NCBI GenBank assembly: GCA_045612565.1
Contig: JAZKZG010000028.1
Location: 29,331 to 93,330 of the forward strand
Direction: 5' to 3'
Length of the DNA: 64,000 bases
Source of the DNA: RGIG9041 sp045612565
GTDB lineage: Bacteria > Bacillota > Clostridia > Oscillospirales > QAKW01
Part shown: one piece after another, positions 59,948 to 64,000 of the stretch
How positions within the stretch are numbered: position 1 is the first letter of the stretch
How the letters are laid out: the number at the start of each line of letters is the position of its first letter
Translations under genes and position numbers: made by a program
Notes under the pieces: generated by a model
Database searches by the model: none
What the model was told of the DNA's origin: nothing
What the model saw: only the letters and a program-made list of their open reading frames with translations

Positions 59948-61240
59948 ATGAATCTTAAATATATGCATCCTGCCGATCAGCTTGTAATGTTTATGCAACG
60001 TATTTATGATAAGGGTCTTACCACAACTTCAGGCGGTAACCTTTCTATTATGGACAGCGACGGCAACATCTGGATTACACCTGCAGGTGTTGATAAAGGT
60101 ACACTCAGACGCGAGGACATTATCTGTGTTAAGCCCGACGGTACAACCGTAGGTCCGCACAGCCCCTCGTCAGAAATTCCTTTCCACGCATCAGTTTATA
60201 AGATGCGTCCCGACCTCAAGGCTGTGCTTCACGCACATCCGCCTGCACTTGTTGCTTTTTCAATCGCAAGTCGTGTGCCTAACCTCGACTTACTTCCCAC
60301 TATCCGCCGTATCTGCAAAGATGCAAAAATCGCCGTTTACGGCGTTCCCGGCAGTGAGGACCTCGGTAACAAAATCGGTTCTGTATTTGCAGAGGGTTGT
60401 GACATCGCAATTCTTGAAAATCACGGCGTATGTATCGGTGCAACGGATATGTTCACCGCTTTCCAGCGTTTTGAAACAATAAACCTTGCCGCCGACCTTG
60501 AAATCAAGGCTTCAAAAATCGGTAAAATCAAGTGCCTTTCAGAAGAAGACCACCGTCTTGCAGTTACAACACACCATACTAAACTCGACGACTTTATTCC
60601 GCATACAATCACGTCGGAAGAGCGTTCGGCGCGTCGTGATATGATTACTCTTATTAAGCGTTCTTACCGTCAGGGTCTGTTTACTGCAACCCACGGAACC
60701 TACTCAGTACGTCTTGCTGACGACAGTTTCCTTATCACACCGTTTGGTAAAGACCGTGCATATCTTGAAGAGGACGATATCGTTCGTGTTAAGGGCGGTA
60801 TGAAAGAACTTGACAAAACTCCTTCACGCGCAGTTACTCTCCACGAAGAGATTTACAAGCACAACCCCGAAATCCGCGCAATCCTGCAGGCACACCCCGT
60901 ACACGCAATGGCATTTGCTGTAACCGATGCGCCGTTTGACCCCAGAACAATCCCCGAGAGTTATATCTTGCTCCGCGATATCAAAAAGATTCCGTTTGCC
61001 GATCTTTATACAAATCAGACGGAGGTTGCTAAATCATTTGATGCACCGCATCCTGCATTTATGGTTGAAAACAACAGCGTTATCGTAACGGGCAACAGTC
61101 TTTTACAGGCTTTTGACCGCCTTGAAGTTTTGGAAGCAACCGCACACTCGCTTGTAAACGCAAGTAGCATTGGTAAGGTTGACCCAATCACCGACGAGCA
61201 GATTGACGATATTAAAAAGGCATTCAACCTTCAGGATTAA
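59948..61240 (+). CDS. tandem class II aldolase/adducin protein
   Basis: A 430-residue protein made of two class II aldolase domains in tandem. Domain 1 (about 5-205) keeps GLTTTSGGNLS, SSEIPFHAS with the catalytic Glu, the zinc pair in VLHAHPPALV and ENHGVCIG. Domain 2 (about 220-425) has GLFTATHGTYSVR, TLHEEIYKHN and LQAHPVHAMA, but the first His of the HAH pair reads Gln and ENHG reads ENNS, so it has lost zinc ligands. Such doubled forms are uncommon; the second half may be structural. AAGGAG precedes the ATG. Last gene of the operon. Confidence 0.85.
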   Translation: MNLKYMHPADQLVMFMQRIYDKGLTTTSGGNLSIMDSDGNIWITPAGVDKGTLRREDIICVKPDGTTVGPHSPSSEIPFHASVYKMRPDLKAVLHAHPPALVAFSIASRVPNLDLLPTIRRICKDAKIAVYGVPGSEDLGNKIGSVFAEGCDIAILENHGVCIGATDMFTAFQRFETINLAADLEIKASKIGKIKCLSEEDHRLAVTTHHTKLDDFIPHTITSEERSARRDMITLIKRSYRQGLFTATHGTYSVRLADDSFLITPFGKDRAYLEEDDIVRVKGGMKELDKTPSRAVTLHEEIYKHNPEIRAILQAHPVHAMAFAVTDAPFDPRTIPESYILLRDIKKIPFADLYTNQTEVAKSFDAPHPAFMVENNSVIVTGNSLLQAFDRLEVLEATAHSLVNASSIGKVDPITDEQIDDIKKAFNLQD

Positions 61241-61256
61241 TTTTGTAAAAACAAAT

Positions 61257-61285
61257 AAAAAGAGGTGAATTTCACCTCTTTTTTT
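61257..61285. terminator. terminator of the rhamnose operon
   Basis: AAAAGAGGTGA / TCACCTCTTTTTTT; the core GAGGTGAATTTCACCTC equals that in the terminators at 33753 and 37146. Confidence 0.9.
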
Positions 61286-61365
61286 GTTGCAATATTAACA
61301 TATCGGTACATTTTTGTTCAAAACTCGGTTCAAAAAGTTCAAAAATGTGTATAAATTGCCACGAA

Positions 61366-63666
61366 TTATACTTTTTGTAGAATATCGTCGAGGGTGATGG
61401 TGATACCTTTTTTGAGTTCGCCCATTGCCATAAGCCGTGCCAAAGGATTTGCTACCTCTTCAAACACAATTCGCCGAATATTTCTTGCGCCGTATTCAAA
61501 ACTTTTGTTGCACGACACAACGTGTTCGCACACGCTATTGTCAAAGTCAATAGCAAAATTCTTTTCACAAAGACGCTCTTTTAGTTCATCCAGCATATTT
61601 TTGGCAATAATGCGGATAGCACTATCGTCAAGTGGTGAAAACACAACCGTTTTGTCGATACGGTTAATAAGTTCGGGGCGGAGTGTCTTTTTAAGTTCGC
61701 CTATAACCGCATTGTTCATCGGGTCTATAAATCCTGCGTGTTTTTCGATCTGACCGATGTTGGTTGTAAGTACAATTACTGTATTTTTAAACGATGCACT
61801 GTTACCGCGCGTGTCGGTCAGCACTCCGTCATCAAGGATACCAAGCAGAATGTTAAGCACATCGGGATGCGCTTTTTCCATCTCGTCAAAAAGCACGATG
61901 CTGTACGGTCTTTCGCGCACCTGTTCACACAGTTTTCCGCCGTCATCGTGACCGATGTAACCTGGCGGTGAGCCTGTTATACGCGCTATGCTGTGGCGTT
62001 CACTATACTCTGCCATATCGAGTTTTATAAGCGCTTTTTCCGAGCCGAAAAGCGTTTTTGCAATCTGACGGCACAGTTCGGTTTTGCCAACGCCTGTCGG
62101 TCCCGCAAAAATAAAAGACGCGAGCGGTCGGTCGGGGTCTCCAAGACCCGTTCCTGCTCTCATAAGTGTGTCACAGACCTGACACACCGCCTCATCCTGA
62201 CCGATTATTTTTTGTAAAAGTTGTGATTTGAGTCTCAAAAAGTTGTGGCTGTTTTTGCCGTATAGCGTACTTTCGGGAATTCCGGTCCAGCGTGAAAGCA
62301 CACCACAGATGTCTTTTTTGTCTACAATTGGAACGTACGGTGAACTTTCGTTTGCCAGTTCCGTGCGTAAGTTGGCGGCATCCCTGTACATACCTCTTTT
62401 TATATAATCTTCAATCTGAGCACGTTTTTGCTTTTTAATGTTGGCGGATTTCGAAATGTGCAAAATCTTTGCATTTGACGCGCTTTCGTCAATAATATCG
62501 ATTGCTTTGTCGGGTAAAAACCTGTCGCCGATGTACCTTGTTGACAAAGTTACTGCCGTCTCGAGTGCTTCATCGGTTATTGTAACACCGTGATGCGATT
62601 CGAGTGACGGACGCAGACTTTTTAAAATGTCAAGTGACGTTTTCTGACTTGGCTCGTCGATTTTAACGGGCGCAAATCTTCGTTCAAGTGCGCGGTCCTT
62701 TTCAATGTATTTACGGTACTCGGCTGTGGTGGTGGCACCGATCATCTTTATGCGTCCTCGGGCAAGAGCGGGTTTTAAAATGTTTCCCGCATCAATTGCG
62801 CCCTCGGCGGCACCCGCACCTACAATTATGTGCATTTCATCAACAAACAGAATTATCTCGGGGTTCTTTTCAGCTTCGTCAATAACTGATCTGAGCCTTT
62901 CTTCAAACTCGCCACGGTATTTTGACCCCGCTAACATTGACGCAAGATCAAGCATAAATATCTGGCTTCCTAAGAGTTGCGGCGGTGCGTCACCGTTTGC
63001 AATAGCAAGAGCAAGACCTTCGGCAATACACGTTTTTCCCACTCCCGGTTCGCCGATAAGGCAGGGATTGTTTTTGATACGTCGTGACAGAATGCTCATA
63101 ACGCGCTGAGTTTCTTGTTCTCTGCCGACAACTTCGGGAATTTTGCCTTCCTTTGCGCGTGTGACAAGGTTTTGACCGTATTTTGAAATAGTCTTATATG
63201 TTTTTTGCGATTTTGTATTTGCGGCGGGTATTTCGTAAAGTCCCAGTTTTTCGGTTATTGTGTCGCGCAGTGTTTTGCTGTCGGTTCCAAGATAACAAAG
63301 TATTTGCATTGCAACGCACTGTGACTCATTTGCGATTGCAAGTAAAATGTGTTCGGTACCGATTGCCGAAAACCCATACTTACGAGCAAATACCATCGAC
63401 TGTTCAATAATTTTGCGTGTACGTGCTGTCATATCCGATGCACTGAGTGCGGTGGCTCCCGAGGTGCCTACAAGTTCGCAAAGACGCACTTTTACTTTGT
63501 CAAAAGTAATCCCGCGTGAAATGAGTATTCGTCCTCCAACGCTGTCGGGTTGTAAAAGTATTCCGAGTAATAAATGTTCTGAGCCTATATATGTGTGGCC
63601 AAGTGATGAGGCGCATTTTTGTGCAGCGGTGAGTGCCTGACCTGCTTTTTTTGAAAATCGTTCCAT
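61366..63666 (-). CDS. clpC: ClpC-type AAA+ unfoldase
   Basis: A 766-residue Hsp100 ATPase that feeds proteins to ClpP. Seen: two Clp_N repeats (about 1-140: GHTYIGSEHLLLGILLQ; SAIGTEHILLAIANES), AAA-1 with Walker A GEPGVGKT (205-212) and Walker B ILFVDEMH (about 272-279), a short UVR-like middle (YIKRGMYRDAANLRTEL), and AAA-2 with GPTGVGKT (522-529), VLFDEMEKAHPDV and sensor 2. The C-terminus LARLMAMGELKKG is ClpA/C-like. Slightly shorter than Bacillus ClpC (810). The usual ctsR-mcsA-mcsB neighbours are not in view. AAGGGGG precedes the ATG. An inverted repeat lies upstream. Confidence 0.9.
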   Translation of the reverse strand: MERFSKKAGQALTAAQKCASSLGHTYIGSEHLLLGILLQPDSVGGRILISRGITFDKVKVRLCELVGTSGATALSASDMTARTRKIIEQSMVFARKYGFSAIGTEHILLAIANESQCVAMQILCYLGTDSKTLRDTITEKLGLYEIPAANTKSQKTYKTISKYGQNLVTRAKEGKIPEVVGREQETQRVMSILSRRIKNNPCLIGEPGVGKTCIAEGLALAIANGDAPPQLLGSQIFMLDLASMLAGSKYRGEFEERLRSVIDEAEKNPEIILFVDEMHIIVGAGAAEGAIDAGNILKPALARGRIKMIGATTTAEYRKYIEKDRALERRFAPVKIDEPSQKTSLDILKSLRPSLESHHGVTITDEALETAVTLSTRYIGDRFLPDKAIDIIDESASNAKILHISKSANIKKQKRAQIEDYIKRGMYRDAANLRTELANESSPYVPIVDKKDICGVLSRWTGIPESTLYGKNSHNFLRLKSQLLQKIIGQDEAVCQVCDTLMRAGTGLGDPDRPLASFIFAGPTGVGKTELCRQIAKTLFGSEKALIKLDMAEYSERHSIARITGSPPGYIGHDDGGKLCEQVRERPYSIVLFDEMEKAHPDVLNILLGILDDGVLTDTRGNSASFKNTVIVLTTNIGQIEKHAGFIDPMNNAVIGELKKTLRPELINRIDKTVVFSPLDDSAIRIIAKNMLDELKERLCEKNFAIDFDNSVCEHVVSCNKSFEYGARNIRRIVFEEVANPLARLMAMGELKKGITITLDDILQKV

Positions 63667-63689
63667 AACGGTCCCCCTTAAACTGTATC

Positions 63690-63710
63690 TTTGTCTTTAT
63701 TGTTGACAAA
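63690..63710. promoter_or_regulatory. inverted repeat upstream of clpC, possible operator
   Basis: TTTGTC-N9-GACAAA, a perfect 6-bp inverted repeat 24 bp before the clpC start. It is neither the CtsR direct repeat nor CIRCE, but has the CIRCE-like 9-bp spacing. Regulatory role is a guess. Confidence 0.35.
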
Positions 63711-63770
63711 AACCATATCAAAATATTTTATGAAACGAAATTTTTTAAAATGAAAAAAAAACGAGGGTTA

Positions 63771-63972
63771 GGCGTTGTACCCGTAAGGATACAACGCCAG
63801 TTTTATTCGCCAAAGGCGAGTTATATTGCTTCGCAGTTATATTCGGCTAAAAGCCGAGTGTTATTCGCTTTGCGAGTTTAGGAGCGAATAAAATATCACT
63901 AAAACCGAAAGGTTTTAATATCACTTTGCCGATAGGCAAAATAACACTGTGAGACCTGTCTCACAATATCAC
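63771..63972. repeat. array of eight short hairpins with conserved spacers, cut by the window edge
   Basis: Stems: GGCGTTGTA/TACAACGCC (63771-63798); TCGCC/GGCGA (63807); TGC/GCA (63827); TCGGCT/AGCCGA (63843); TCGC/GCGA (63865); TAAAACC/GGTTTTA (63900); TTTGCC/GGCAAA (63925); GTGAGA/TCTCAC (63949-63964). Spacers are 7-8 bp: GTTATAT, GTTATAT, GTGTTAT in the left half, then ATATCAC, ATAACACT, AATATCAC in the right half, reading as the reverse complement of the left type. The 63667-63770 stretch before it holds the clpC leader and inverted repeat. No gene is present. Confidence 0.7.
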
Positions 63973-64000
63973 TATTAAAATATTTTTTGAGACAGTAAAA

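Noticed and set aside
63771..63972. The hairpin array as a CRISPR array
   Set aside because: The conserved parts are only 7-8 bp and the variable parts are palindromes of 9-28 bp; no repeat of CRISPR size and no cas gene is present.

Overview
The window reads as a chromosomal piece of a low-to-mid-GC, spore-forming Firmicute of class Clostridia, probably an uncultivated gut-type lineage. This rests on family recognition: SpoVT, a YaaH/SleL-like spore cortex enzyme, a CwlD-like amidase, soj/spo0J with consensus parS sites, RemB between recF and gyrB, SigA-type promoters with strong AGGAGG-like ribosome sites, and no outer-membrane genes. No prophage, insertion sequence or CRISPR array was seen.

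Region 1 (1-23.6 kb) is the replication-origin neighbourhood, almost entirely on the + strand. It holds the end of a YabE-like 3D-domain protein, thiN-mnmG-rsmG, a Noc-type ParB paralogue, a 535-bp intergenic segment with two 149-bp repeats and two perfect parS sites (one inside the parA promoter), parA-parB, and a coiled-coil membrane protein. Then come rnhA, a NifS/IscU-type Fe-S pair, a lipoprotein, ymdB, tRNA-Leu(UAA) and spore wall enzymes. dnaA, a putative oriC rich in TTTTAAACA, dnaN, recF, remB, gyrB and gyrA follow. The usual rpmH-rnpA-yidC-jag-mnmE block is absent, and the mnmG/parAB block points the same way as dnaA, so the origin region looks rearranged.

Region 2 (23.6-38.9 kb) is accessory. 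Two modules share a plan: an AraC-type activator divergent from a DMT-type transporter plus carbohydrate genes (28.8 to 24.7 kb; 36.3 to 34.0 kb). The second transporter carries an in-frame stop. Between them lie spoVT, a DUF4375 membrane protein, and an XRE-ADP-ribosylglycohydrolase fusion with an esterase, bracketed by 176-bp direct repeats that contain copies of the spoVT 5' end. A fossil of another ADP-ribosylglycohydrolase lies at 37.1 kb. A vitamin-B6-type ECF S component faces a MocR/PdxR-like regulator that lacks its C-terminus.

Region 3 (54.1 to 38.9 kb, - strand) is one ten-gene operon. It encodes a Gram-positive Pel exopolysaccharide system (PelD fused behind HD-GYP and a degenerate epimerase domain, PelE, PelA-like deacetylase, PelF, PelG), then CotH kinase, VTC polyphosphate polymerase, DUF4956, an EAL phosphodiesterase and a GGDEF cyclase. 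The c-di-GMP synthase, hydrolases and receptor thus sit with the polymer machinery. This is the most promising candidate for an undescribed system.

Region 4 (54.2-61.2 kb, + strand) is an L-rhamnose/deoxysugar operon (rhaA, class II aldolase, SDR, PHP, zinc MDR, tandem aldolase) without a kinase. It is followed by convergent clpC and, at the right edge, an array of about eight small hairpins with a conserved spacer.
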